Positions 7,440-15,552 of a stretch of 18,415 nt of DNA are shown one piece after another. The DNA is taken from the NCBI GenBank assembly GCA_028284565.1, contig JANQRM010000331.1, positions 1 through 18,415 on the forward strand, given 5' to 3'. The DNA comes from Anaerolineae bacterium (GTDB lineage: Bacteria; Chloroflexota; Anaerolineae; Aggregatilineales; Phototrophicaceae). A model generated the notes under the pieces. It had not been told where the DNA came from and ran no database searches. It saw only the letters and a program-made list of their open reading frames with translations. The translations under genes and the position numbers were made by a program. Position 1 is the stretch's first letter. Each line of letters begins with the position of its first letter.

Positions 7440-8531
7440 TTATGCCTGTTGTAGAAATTCATCTAGTCCCGCCAGCACGTCTTCTAATATGGCAGGTCGT
7501 AAATCTCCCATATGTGCAATGCGGAACGTTGTGCCTTTTATTTTACCGTATCCTTTGTCCATTGCGTAACCTTTGGTCTGCATAAAGGAAACCATCGCGT
7601 TTACATCGATATCACGGGTGTTATGAACCGTCGTGACCGTATTGGAGCGATAGCCTGCTTGTGCGAATAAACCAAAGTCCCGATTCAATGCCCACTCGTG
7701 TGTCATGTCGCGCATTTGTTGATGTCGTTTCCAGCGTGCTTCTAATCCGCCATCAGCAAAAATGTCTTTGAGTTGCTGGTCTGCGGCATACATCAATGAG
7801 ACCGGGGGAGTCGCGGCCGTGTTATTCTTGACGAGGTATTTCTCCATATTTAAAAAGTCGAAATAATAACCCCGATACGGGATTTGTTTGGCACGTTCGA
7901 GTACGCGATCACTCACGGCGGCGAAGGCAATTCCCGGTGGCAATGCGAACGCTTTTTGCCCAGAAGTCAAAGCAATATCAATGCCCCATTCATCGACGCG
8001 AAGTTCTGTTCCCAAGAAACCACTGACCGAATCAACTAAGTATAATGTATCTTCATATTGATTGACGATTTTGCCGATGGCTTGAACTGGATTGGTGACT
8101 CCGGTGCTGGTTTCATTATGCACAATGCAAACCGCGTCATAGGTTTCTTTTTCGAGAGCTTCTGCCACCATCTCCGGTGAATGCGCTTCTCCCCATTCGA
8201 CCTGTATCGTATCAACCTGTTTGCCATTGGCTTCACTGACATATGCCCAACGCTCACTAAATGAACCGCCTGTCAGATGCAACACCTTTTTACCATCACG
8301 GATGCAATTGCGAGATGCTCCTTCCCAGAATCCGGTTCCTGATGAACCCGAAACATACACGCGCGAGTCGGTGATAAAGGCTTTTTTGAGGTTGGCTTGG
8401 AGGGAGGCGAATAAATCGACAAAGGCTTGGGTCCGATGCCCAATCATCCACTCAGCTTGGGCTTGAAGGATTTCGGGGCGGACTTCAACGGGTCCGGGAA
8501 GAATAAGATAGGCGTGGTCGTTTTGAGTCAC
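7440..8531 (-). CDS. Class V PLP aminotransferase (alanine-glyoxylate/phosphoserine aminotransferase type)
   Basis: A 363-residue fold-type I PLP enzyme of the class V group (alanine-glyoxylate, serine-pyruvate and archaeal-type phosphoserine aminotransferases). The N-terminus has the expected L-x-G-P-V-E-V-R-P start, a glycine-rich cofactor loop (SGSSGTGFWEGA), the PLP aspartate in DSVSGFLG, and the Schiff-base lysine in LTSGQKAFALPPG. The C-terminus ends with the usual FRIAHMGDL block. The start is GTG at 8531, supported by AAAGGA nine bases upstream. No in-frame ATG is nearby. It shares a transcript direction with a phosphoglycerate-dehydrogenase-like gene, which supports the phosphoserine aminotransferase role in organisms that lack canonical SerC. 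A glyoxylate or serine-pyruvate role remains possible. Confidence 0.85.
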   Translation of the reverse strand: MTQNDHAYLILPGPVEVRPEILQAQAEWMIGHRTQAFVDLFASLQANLKKAFITDSRVYVSGSSGTGFWEGASRNCIRDGKKVLHLTGGSFSERWAYVSEANGKQVDTIQVEWGEAHSPEMVAEALEKETYDAVCIVHNETSTGVTNPVQAIGKIVNQYEDTLYLVDSVSGFLGTELRVDEWGIDIALTSGQKAFALPPGIAFAAVSDRVLERAKQIPYRGYYFDFLNMEKYLVKNNTAATPPVSLMYAADQQLKDIFADGGLEARWKRHQQMRDMTHEWALNRDFGLFAQAGYRSNTVTTVHNTRDIDVNAMVSFMQTKGYAMDKGYGKIKGTTFRIAHMGDLRPAILEDVLAGLDEFLQQA

Positions 8532-8694
8532 AGCATATGTCCTTTGATGAACGGATTGATTTTCAAATTGATGGTTTTCGTGAACTTTTGCACTTTCCGC
8601 GACATTTTATCCAATGCGAGCAAGCCTTCCTACCCCAAACTCAAAAAAGAAGCGCAATTCTTGAGGAACCGCGCCATGTTTCGTGTCAACGTTC

Positions 8695-9912
8695 TTATCG
8701 TCGCGCCCATTCAGGAGGTCGCTGAAGCCAAGGCGTAAACATCTCAACAGTAATATAGTTGCCATGTATCGCATCGCCGTAGCCGGGTCCCATCCCGCCG
8801 GGACCATCATCTGAACCCCAAAAATTATTTTGAAGGTTGATCATGCCGGGTGGTTCCTGTTCCCAACTTAGGTCAATGAATCCCTCTCGGCTAATGCCAA
8901 AGTCATGGGTCGTCTCGTTTTGAATGATAATGCTGTTTTGCATCATAAATTCTGGAGCTGATTGGCTGACAATTCCTGCGCCAAATACACAGGATTTGTT
9001 GTGAGCGATTTGAGAGTCAACTATTTGCGTCACCCCTTGATTTAGAACAGCACCCCCTAAGCTACCTGCATGATTATGCGTAATGGCACTTTCTGAAATG
9101 ACTATTGTTCCTAATATCGTGTTGTAAATTCCAGCGGCGGAACCTGTGCATCCTACCGTGCTTCGCGCTTGGTTGCCTCTGACTTGACTCAGTGTGAGAA
9201 TAATTTCTCCGGCATTCACCAGACCACCGCCGCTTGGTGCGCTGTTATTGTTAATTTGACTATTCGTAATCCATATGACTCCTAGATTGAACAAGCCTCC
9301 TGCCATGCCCAGTGTTCTACCATCCTCAAGCTGAACAACCTCTACGGTGTTGTGATAGATACGACTGTCGACTAAAACTGCATAACCCAGATTAGCTAAG
9401 CCAGCCCCATTCCCTCCAAATGATGTGTTGTGATGAATCTGGCTGTCTCGCATGATAAGGATACTATCTTCTGCATTGACGACCCCTGCCCCCTGTGTTT
9501 GATGTACCTGATTATAGGTCACTCGTGTATCAACGAGAGTCAATTGACCTGCGTTATATATGCCAGCACCGCCACGCTGATTCATCGTCTTACCATCCGC
9601 GATAATCAAATTTTCCAAGCGCAAGGATGCGCCTTCGACAACTTTGAAGACCTGATGATGTAGTCCTCCAGAGATATAAACACCATATCCTTCGCCATGA
9701 ATGACGACATCCCCTCTGATGATTTTTGTCTCCGTTGTGATAATAAAGCAACTTTCTGGCAAGATGAGCATTCCACCATCTAGCACAGAATCTAAGGCTT
9801 GTTCACTACAACGGCTGTCGGGTGTAACTTCAGTGGCTTGTGGTTCAGAGAAAAATAAGAGTGCGGAAACAAGTGCAAAAAAGGCATATAATACTTTGGT
9901 CTGACGAGGCAT
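8695..9912 (-). CDS. Secreted right-handed parallel beta-helix protein
   Basis: A 405-residue predicted extracellular protein. The start ATG at 9912 has GGAG seven bases upstream. Residues 1 to about 26 form a signal peptide (MPRQTK, then a hydrophobic run ending near QATEV). The body is a chain of 20-25-residue coils of the form G-G-A-G-I-x-N-x-G-x-L-T-L-x-D-S-x-I-x-x-N, characteristic of right-handed parallel beta-helices of the pectate-lyase-like or polymorphic outer-membrane type. Two cysteines near the N-terminus flank a helix cap. I see no clear catalytic Asp/Arg set of a pectate lyase, so it may be a surface or adhesin-like protein rather than an enzyme. No C-terminal sorting tail is seen. 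About 160 bases separate its stop from the aminotransferase start on the same strand, so the two may be separately transcribed. Confidence 0.8.
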   Translation of the reverse strand: MPRQTKVLYAFFALVSALLFFSEPQATEVTPDSRCSEQALDSVLDGGMLILPESCFIITTETKIIRGDVVIHGEGYGVYISGGLHHQVFKVVEGASLRLENLIIADGKTMNQRGGAGIYNAGQLTLVDTRVTYNQVHQTQGAGVVNAEDSILIMRDSQIHHNTSFGGNGAGLANLGYAVLVDSRIYHNTVEVVQLEDGRTLGMAGGLFNLGVIWITNSQINNNSAPSGGGLVNAGEIILTLSQVRGNQARSTVGCTGSAAGIYNTILGTIVISESAITHNHAGSLGGAVLNQGVTQIVDSQIAHNKSCVFGAGIVSQSAPEFMMQNSIIIQNETTHDFGISREGFIDLSWEQEPPGMINLQNNFWGSDDGPGGMGPGYGDAIHGNYITVEMFTPWLQRPPEWARR

Positions 9913-9988
9913 GAGCTAGCTCCAACTCCCCAGCGATACATTGATTATAACGGATTTTGTGGTGCAATTGAGCGAATTGGTTTATGAA

Positions 9989-10912
9989 ATGTCACAAACT
10001 ATGGATACCCAAACTATTGTGCAGATACTTCATCGTTTTGTGCCAGATAGCAAGTTGCTATCGTTTCAACAACTCACCGGTGGAGTCTCTGCTCAAGTCA
10101 TTGCGATTGAGTTTCTTAATGGGGACAGTCAAAAGCAACAGTGGGTGCTACGTCTACATGGTGATCATGACCGTCAGCGTAATCCTCAGATTGCGAGAGA
10201 TGAATTTCGTTTATATCAAATTCTACAGTCGGCTGGCATCCCTGCCCCAACGCCTTACTTTCTGGATAACACCTGCGACTTCCTGCCGATTCCGTATCTC
10301 ATTATGGAATTTGTGATGGGCAAGACTACATTTGCTCCTGTCGATGTGAATACTTCCCTGAGTCAAATGGCTTATACCCTTGCAGAGATTCACCAAGCAT
10401 CAATAGATGTCTCTTTCTTGCCTAATGCAAAGGTTCGATACAAAGCACGTTTCCAATCAACGGCGAGCGCGTTTGAACCCGCTATCCAAGATGCGTAAAG
10501 ACCCTTTTGGCACTTTCCTCAAGTGAATAAGACGGGTTTGTTGCATGGCGATTTTTGGTTGGGGAATTTGTTGTGGGATGATGATAAGTTAGTGGCTGTT
10601 ATTGATTGGGAAGATGCCAAATATGGCGACCCTCTACTTGACCTTGCCAATAGCCGACTCGAAATCTCGTGGGCTTTTGGAGAAGATGCGATGGAGCATT
10701 TCACACAGTTTTATTTGGCATATATGCCATCCCTTGACCTTTCCCAATTGCCCTACTGGGAACTGTGTGTCGCGCACCAAAAGCCGACTACTGATTTTGA
10801 TGAATGGGCGGAGGATTGGAACGACTATGACAGACCTGACATGACGGGAGAGACTTTTCATACACGGTACAAGTGGTTCATTGAACAAGCCCTTAGGCAA
10901 CTATCTGACTGA
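9989..10912 (+). pseudogene. Aminoglycoside phosphotransferase (APH) family kinase, interrupted by one in-frame stop
   Basis: A choline kinase/APH-fold phosphotransferase of about 307 codons, divided by a TAA at 10496-10498. The two halves are in the same frame. The first carries the nucleotide-binding N-lobe (LTGGVSAQVIAIEF, then WVLRLHG with the ATP lysine position replaced by Arg, and the hinge YLIMEFV). The second carries the Brenner motif LLHGDFWLGNLLW and the metal-binding VIDWEDAKYGDP, followed by an intact C-terminal lobe. The stop lies in the linker just before the Brenner motif, and a single change from TTA (Leu) would give it. No frameshift is needed. The start is uncertain: TTG at 9941, or ATG at 9989 or 10001. 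The second half could start at a GTG near 10523, but without the N-lobe it should not be active. Sequencing error remains possible. The natural substrate is unknown. Confidence 0.75.
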
Positions 10913-10921
10913 TTGGCTCTC

Positions 10922-10949
10922 TTGGCGAATGGGACTTTCGGGATACAAT
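10922..10949 (+). promoter_or_regulatory. Possible promoter of the MocR-type aminotransferase gene
   Basis: TTGGCG at 10922-10927 and TACAAT at 10944-10949 are separated by 16 bases, and the start codon follows about 42 bases later. Both boxes deviate from consensus at one or more positions. Confidence 0.4.
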
Positions 10950-10991
10950 ATGACTTTATCAATCATCCAATAATGACTAGCGAGACCCATT

Positions 10992-12188
10992 ATGCGAATT
11001 GAAGACAAACTTAGCCTCCGTACCGAAAATATGAAAGCGAGTGCTATCCGTGAAATATTGAAGGTGGTGGCTCAACCGGGCATGATTTCGCTGGCTGGCG
11101 GTATTCCAGCTCCTGAGAGTTTCCCGATGGAGATTATCGATCAAATCACCGATGGCGTGCTGAAAGAGTTTGGTCCGAGTGCTTTGCAGTATGACAAAAC
11201 GGAAGGCTTTGACCCGCTTCGCCATGCCTTGATTGACTATTTACCTCAACGAGGTGTCGTGAATGTCTCGACGGAAACCTTGCATATTTACTCTGGTTCG
11301 CAGAGCATTCTCGACCTTGTCGGGAAGGTTCTTATCTCGCCGAGGGATAAAGTCGTCATCGAAGCCCCGTCGTATTTAGGTGCGATTTCCGCCTTTAACC
11401 CTTACTTACCCGATTACATTTCAGTCCCGACAGATGATGATGGAATTCTGCCCGATGAACTAGAAGCTGTTCTCAAAGCAAACGATGTTAAACTGATTTA
11501 TCTGGTTCCAACTTTTCAAAATCCAACGGGACGAACGTTATCTCTTGAACGTCGTCAACACGTGGCAGACCTACTTAAACGGTATGATGTACTCTTATTG
11601 GAAGATGATCCATATAGCGCACTTCGCTTTGAAGGTGAAGCTCTACCGACGATTCAGCAATTTGCACCGGACCATGTGATTTATTCCAGCACCTTTTCCA
11701 AAATTCTTGCGCCCGGTTTACGGATTGGCTTCGGTGTTGCCCCGGCTGAACTCGCACGTTGGTTGGTGATTGCCAAGCAGGGAACCGATTTACATACCCA
11801 GACGTTCGGTCAAGCCATCGCAGCGTTGTATCTGACTGGTGGCTACTTGAAAGAACATCTCCCACGTATTATCTCGCTCTACCAACCACGACGGGATGCG
11901 ATGCTGGATACGTTAGCTCAAACTATGCCCGCAGGTTATCGCTGGACGACACCTCAAGGTGGGATGTTTTTGTGGATTATCGGTCCTGATGGACTCGATG
12001 TGGATGTTCTTTATGATCGTTGTGTAAAACGCGGGGTTGCTTTTGTGCCGGGCAAATACTTCTTCTTTGAGGATGGTATTGGGGATAACACCTTACGCTT
12101 GAATTTCACGATGGTCAGTACGGATGTCATGAGTCAGGCGGTGCAAATCCTTGCTGAATCGGCGCAGGATTTGCTTGTTAAGCAATAA
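10992..12188 (+). CDS. MocR-type PLP-dependent aminotransferase (2-aminoadipate aminotransferase-like)
   Basis: A 398-residue fold-type I aminotransferase of the LysN/MocR-like group, whose members transfer amino groups between 2-oxoglutarate and 2-aminoadipate, aromatic or branched-chain amino acids. Family landmarks in order are MISLAGGIPAPESFP (32-46), the cofactor-binding SGSQSILDLVGK (101-112), FQNPTG with Asn177 (175-180), EDDPY (204-208), and the PLP lysine Lys237 in SSTFSKILAPGLRIG. The C-terminal FVPGKYFF and NTLRLNFTMV blocks are complete. It has no N-terminal GntR DNA-binding domain, so it is an enzyme and not a MocR regulator. Its last 25 codons are closely repeated about 2.4 kb downstream (14508-14585), on the far side of the TetR/C45 module. 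A 10-base palindrome lies 70 bases after the stop. Confidence 0.93.
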   Translation: MRIEDKLSLRTENMKASAIREILKVVAQPGMISLAGGIPAPESFPMEIIDQITDGVLKEFGPSALQYDKTEGFDPLRHALIDYLPQRGVVNVSTETLHIYSGSQSILDLVGKVLISPRDKVVIEAPSYLGAISAFNPYLPDYISVPTDDDGILPDELEAVLKANDVKLIYLVPTFQNPTGRTLSLERRQHVADLLKRYDVLLLEDDPYSALRFEGEALPTIQQFAPDHVIYSSTFSKILAPGLRIGFGVAPAELARWLVIAKQGTDLHTQTFGQAIAALYLTGGYLKEHLPRIISLYQPRRDAMLDTLAQTMPAGYRWTTPQGGMFLWIIGPDGLDVDVLYDRCVKRGVAFVPGKYFFFEDGIGDNTLRLNFTMVSTDVMSQAVQILAESAQDLLVKQ

Positions 12189-12258
12189 GTAGATTCATTC
12201 GTATATAAAGATACATTTCCTCCCTTTTTATTTAGAGGTTCAACAATTAATCGGTTAT

Positions 12259-12286
12259 CTCACATCATTATATTTCATGATGTGAG
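12259..12286. promoter_or_regulatory. 28-base palindrome, candidate TetR operator or weak terminator
   Basis: CTCACATCAT (12259-12268) and its exact reverse complement ATGATGTGAG (12277-12286) are separated by eight bases (TATATTTC). It lies 70 bases after the aminotransferase stop and 70 bases before the -35 box of the TetR gene. No T tract follows, which argues against a standard intrinsic terminator. Its symmetry and position fit a dimer-binding operator, but binding by the adjacent TetR is inferred. Confidence 0.45.
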
Positions 12287-12355
12287 TTCACGAAAACAAC
12301 AAAACCATGAATTCTCTTAGCTACGAAATGAAAAAGTTTAAATAAAAATTTGATG

Positions 12356-12384
12356 TTGACACAAACTTTTTACTATTATATAAT
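12356..12384 (+). promoter_or_regulatory. Consensus sigma-70-type promoter for the TetR gene
   Basis: TTGACA at 12356-12361 and TATAAT at 12379-12384 are separated by exactly 17 bases, a perfect match to the vegetative consensus and the best promoter in the window. The start codon at 12411 follows 26 bases after the -10 box. ATGTTGACA, covering the -35 box, is repeated directly at 12389-12397 next to the expected transcription start, which could be a regulator half-site. Confidence 0.75.
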
Positions 12385-12410
12385 TTTAATGTTGACAAAA
12401 GAAAAAGATT

Positions 12411-13052
12411 ATGACCAAAATACCTTTAAGAGAGCGAAAATATGCAAAGACTAAATCTGACTTGATGAAAGCTCTCGTATCACGGCTTGACGCGCAAACA
12501 CTGGATGAAATTGCTGTAAAAGATGTGTGCCATGACGTACAGGTTTCAGAGACCACATTTTTTAACTATTTTCCATCTAAGCAAGATGTGATTACTTATT
12601 TCGTACAACTATGGAGTATCGATATCGCTTGGTCGATACAACTTTGCTTACAAGACGGTGGCTCTCATTTAGATGCAATACAGAAATTGTTTGACCGCAC
12701 AGTAGAAAGTGAGACACAGTCGCCGGGCATTATGGCGGAGGTGGTTGCATATCAAGCTCGTAACCGTAAAAAACTAGTGTATCAACCATTGACTAGGGCA
12801 GAGTATGCTCAGCATTTTCCTGACAGGGAGGGAATAGCACAAATTGAAGGAATAGGTGTAGACGCTCTAATGCTTGAACAACTTACTTCTGCGAAGCAGA
12901 AAGGAGAACTTGATGAAACAGTAGATTTGCAAGCTTTGTGGCTGACATTGATGAGTATCTTTTTCGTAACGCCAGTTTTAGTTGGTTTTGGGATGACTGG
13001 TAATCTGAGACAAGCTTATCAAAGTCAGGTGGATCAATTACTTTTAAAGTAG
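12411..13052 (+). CDS. TetR/AcrR-family transcriptional regulator
   Basis: A 213-residue dimeric DNA-binding regulator. The N-terminal helix-turn-helix is clear: an initial helix with Lys/Arg (residues about 12-30), then IAVKDVCHDVQVSETTFFNYF with the turn before SETTFFNYFPSK, the hallmark of TetR recognition helices, followed by the D-V-I-T-Y-F helix that leads into the ligand domain. The C-terminal domain (about residues 60-213) is diverged and gives no clue to the ligand. The start ATG has no strong ribosome binding site, and the mRNA leader is short. The gene has a consensus promoter and lies about 95 bases upstream of the C45 hydrolase gene in the same direction, so control of that gene and itself is likely. 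Sequence here is more AT-rich than the left half of the window. Confidence 0.88.
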   Translation: MTKIPLRERKYAKTKSDLMKALVSRLDAQTLDEIAVKDVCHDVQVSETTFFNYFPSKQDVITYFVQLWSIDIAWSIQLCLQDGGSHLDAIQKLFDRTVESETQSPGIMAEVVAYQARNRKKLVYQPLTRAEYAQHFPDREGIAQIEGIGVDALMLEQLTSAKQKGELDETVDLQALWLTLMSIFFVTPVLVGFGMTGNLRQAYQSQVDQLLLK

Positions 13053-13055
13053 TAC

Positions 13056-13114
13056 CACACGGAGTCGACGAGTCCTTTCTCAATTGGACATGAGACACTC
13101 ATCGACCCAGTGTG
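13056..13114. repeat. Large imperfect hairpin between TetR and C45 hydrolase genes
   Basis: The 20-base arms at 13056-13075 and 13095-13114 pair at about 15 positions (CACAC with GTGTG at the base, GTCGA with TCGAC in the middle, GAGT with ACTC at the top) around a 19-base loop. TTTGT follows the right arm. It begins four bases after the TetR stop codon and ends about 20 bases before the ribosome binding site of the next gene. It could be a terminator that partly separates the genes, an RNA-level control element, or an operator. Confidence 0.45.
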
Positions 13115-13146
13115 TTTGTAAACTTATTATACTAGGAGCAATACAA

Positions 13147-14394
13147 ATGGAATACCGTCAAGACATACTCATCAACGGAGATGGTGAGCAAGTTTTCCCA
13201 TTATTACGCCACGTGGAGTTGAATGGCACCAACTTTGAAATTGGTAAGCAGTTAGCGTATATCAATATTGAACATCATGATGACTGCTTGGAAAAACATC
13301 GTGTACCTGATCCAGTATATGCTCGCTCTCGCCGTGAATACTTCCAGAAGAATTATCCTATTTTTTGGGAACGTATCTGTGGAGTTGCTGATGCCTTAAA
13401 TGCCGACCCTTATGATAACCGATATGATTTTTCAGCGATGTGGCACAATGTTGATACACCACCTCGCCCCGGATGTTCTAATGCTTTCTATCCAGCTCAT
13501 TACACAGCCAATGGGCATGCATATCTCAGCCGAAACTATGAGTTTTCTACTGGACCGTTTGCTGAAGTGATAGGAATGGAACTCACCGAAATTGAACGCG
13601 CCGAAATGAGAGGTATGATGGGAGAACCCTATATTATGGAATGGGTGCCTACTGATGGAGGTTATGCCTCATGGACAGTCCATGTAAACGATCTATTAGG
13701 TGGTGCATTCGACGGTATCAACAGTGCTGGCTTGGCTGTTGCCCTTATGGCAGACGAAGAAGCTATGGGGCAGTTATATGAACCTCAGGCAGATTTTGTC
13801 CGTGCAGTTGGAGTAGGAGAACTGCAGATTGTTCGCCTACTACTTGACACTTGTGCCACCGTTGATGAGGCAAAGCAGTGTTTACTTTCGATTAAACAAT
13901 ACTATCAGTATGTACCTTGCCACTATATTATTGCGGATAAGTCCGGCAAATCCTTCATCTATGAAAATTCAACGGGGCGCAATCTTTCAATCATCATTGA
14001 CGGTGACGGGGAACCACAAGTTTGTACAAACCATCAGATCTATCGTCAGCAGATCGACGAAACACCCGAACTAACCTTACAAACAAACAGCCTGTGGCGG
14101 TATGCTACTTTACAAAATCAGGTAATGGCGCAAAAGCAACACACAATTGACGAAATGCGTAATAATAGTGCCAGTGTTGGTGTCAAACACCTTGTAGCGG
14201 AGATGCTTAAAAATCCCGATTTTCTCAGCGTTGCCGCTAATGTCAATTCCCGGACATTGTGGTATGCGTTGTATGATCTGACAGCGGGAACTGTTGAAAT
14301 CGATTTCTATCTTAATTCACACATAACAGAAAATGGTGAATATCAGGAAGAACGAAGTAAGGTTTTTAGATTTCAAGTACCGCACAGTTCCTGA
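13147..14394 (+). CDS. C45-family autoproteolytic acyltransferase/linear amide hydrolase
   Basis: A 415-residue Ntn-type hydrolase of the isopenicillin N acyltransferase / choloylglycine hydrolase group, which cleaves non-peptide C-N amide bonds or transfers acyl groups. The ATG at 13147 is preferred over the frame opening at 13084 because AGGAG ends eight bases upstream. The expected nucleophile is Cys110 in RPGCSNAFY. In this superfamily the chain is cut just before that Cys, which frees it as the N-terminal nucleophile, leaving a propeptide of about 109 residues here. The conserved SRNYEFS (128-134) that packs beside the nucleophile is present, as is a later INSAGLAVAL block. No signal peptide is visible, so the enzyme is probably cytosolic. 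The substrate is unknown: penicillin, acyl-homoserine lactone, bile salt and acyl-polyamine types all occur in the superfamily. The adjacent TetR gene suggests inducible expression. Confidence 0.8.
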   Translation: MEYRQDILINGDGEQVFPLLRHVELNGTNFEIGKQLAYINIEHHDDCLEKHRVPDPVYARSRREYFQKNYPIFWERICGVADALNADPYDNRYDFSAMWHNVDTPPRPGCSNAFYPAHYTANGHAYLSRNYEFSTGPFAEVIGMELTEIERAEMRGMMGEPYIMEWVPTDGGYASWTVHVNDLLGGAFDGINSAGLAVALMADEEAMGQLYEPQADFVRAVGVGELQIVRLLLDTCATVDEAKQCLLSIKQYYQYVPCHYIIADKSGKSFIYENSTGRNLSIIIDGDGEPQVCTNHQIYRQQIDETPELTLQTNSLWRYATLQNQVMAQKQHTIDEMRNNSASVGVKHLVAEMLKNPDFLSVAANVNSRTLWYALYDLTAGTVEIDFYLNSHITENGEYQEERSKVFRFQVPHSS

Positions 14395-14396
14395 CC

Positions 14397-14585
14397 TACC
14401 CTATCAAGGATGTAAAATTCAAAATAGTTCTGGTACCGGGTAAGTTTTATGCCCTGTACATAAACTTATGAGAAATGGCAGAATACAAGTTTGAATTTGA
14501 AATTGAGATGGTGAGTACGGATGTGATGAGTCATGCGGTGCATATCTTCGCTGAATCGGCACAGGATTTGTTGGTAGCACAATAA
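14397..14585 (+). pseudogene. Broken 3' end of a second MocR-type aminotransferase
   Basis: A remnant of a gene related to the intact aminotransferase at 10992. Read in one frame it gives a diverged segment ending in VLVPGKFY (compare VAFVPGKYF), then an in-frame TGA, then an insertion of about three codons, then 25 residues beginning MVSTDVMS, of which 21 match the intact protein. The last 78 bases match 12111-12188 at about 65 positions, including the TAA stop. The remnant begins directly after the C45 hydrolase stop codon. No start or PLP-lysine region is present. Confidence 0.85.
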
Positions 14586-14763
14586 AAAGTAGGCTTTTCA
14601 GTCAGCCCTATTAGTGATGAATCTGATAAGACTCAATCTAGCTTGTCGATAGTAAGCTATCATCTGACCGTCTTGCACAGGTTAGTTGCCTAATGAGCTA
14701 ACACCGTTTCGACAAATTCAGACAGGTCGCCACCTATTTGCTACCTCTTACACAAAGTTGATT

Positions 14764-15552
14764 TCACAAGTAGGTATCCACTACCTGACGCGCATTCATC
14801 CAAATTCTTATAGGTGCCACTTTACTTGCGATTGCCAAAGCACCAACATAATTACAATCAAATTCTAAATCAGTGATATACCAGACCTTTTGATTATGAT
14901 CTCTATATGCATACGCCTTGTCTGCTCCGTCTTTCCGAAGTTCCATCGGGGACAAATCTACTTGAGTAAGCGGGTAATAGAGACCCATTCCGTAGGCTTT
15001 AATGAACGCTTCCTTCCTTGTCCAATACCTATAGAATAACTTGGGAATTTCATCATCGTCTGCTTCGTTAAGACTCAAGACTTCGTTACTTGAGAAAAAA
15101 TGCTTGGCGATCCTGCGGAAGTCCATATCCGTTTGTGAGAACTCTACATCGATTCCGACTTCGCGCATCGGCGATGTAAAAGCGTAGACAGCCAAATCTC
15201 CAGAATGTGCTAAATTGAAACCTAATTGACTTGATGTTTTCAAGTAGGGTTTTCCGAACTTGCTATAGTGAAACTCGATTTGTGATGGAGACATGCGAAG
15301 GTAATTACCGATCAATATTCTGAGTACAGCACGTGCAACGATAAATTTGTGAGTATAAGCAATGCGCTTGTAACGAGTAGCCCTTCTCAGTTCGTCTGGA
15401 GAGAGAATTTTTCTTAAACTGCCAATATCGGTTGTTGGTGCTGTTAGGGATGCATACCATACGTGTAATTCGTCGTATAAACTATTTATGTCAAATTTCG
15501 GCTCGGTAGGCATCGTCATCTCATCAAACTCGTTCTTTATGCATTTTTTCAT
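14764..15552 (-). CDS. Sfp-type 4'-phosphopantetheinyl transferase
   Basis: A 262-residue enzyme that transfers phosphopantetheine from coenzyme A to a serine of carrier-protein domains in fatty acid, polyketide, nonribosomal peptide or lysine pathways. Sfp-group motifs are present in order: FNLAHSGDLAVYAF (112-125), GIDVE with the metal-binding Asp135 and Glu137, and the terminal block WTRKEAFIKAYGMGL with Trp177, Lys180, Glu181 and Lys185. The length fits the Sfp group and not the short AcpS group. The ATG at 15552 overlaps the stop of a broken upstream reading frame (TAATG). Alternative starts are the ATGs at 15519 or 15513. No carrier protein or synthase is encoded in the window, so its target lies elsewhere. 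Confidence 0.9.
   Translation of the reverse strand: MKKCIKNEFDEMTMPTEPKFDINSLYDELHVWYASLTAPTTDIGSLRKILSPDELRRATRYKRIAYTHKFIVARAVLRILIGNYLRMSPSQIEFHYSKFGKPYLKTSSQLGFNLAHSGDLAVYAFTSPMREVGIDVEFSQTDMDFRRIAKHFFSSNEVLSLNEADDDEIPKLFYRYWTRKEAFIKAYGMGLYYPLTQVDLSPMELRKDGADKAYAYRDHNQKVWYITDLEFDCNYVGALAIASKVAPIRIWMNARQVVDTYL

Noticed and set aside
8427..8738. Plus-strand open frame of 103 codons across the aminotransferase start
   Set aside because: It overlaps the N-terminus of a clear minus-strand gene and the end of another, with no ribosome binding site or recognisable domain.
12189..14585. Complete integrative element or insertion sequence around tetR-C45
   Set aside because: No integrase, transposase or matching terminal inverted repeats are visible. 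Only the aminotransferase tail duplication supports insertion.
14586..14763. Short hairpins and a possible coding scrap (GGDLSEFVETVLAH on the minus strand)
   Set aside because: The stems are only five bases, and the scrap is too short, with stops on both sides, to assign to any gene.
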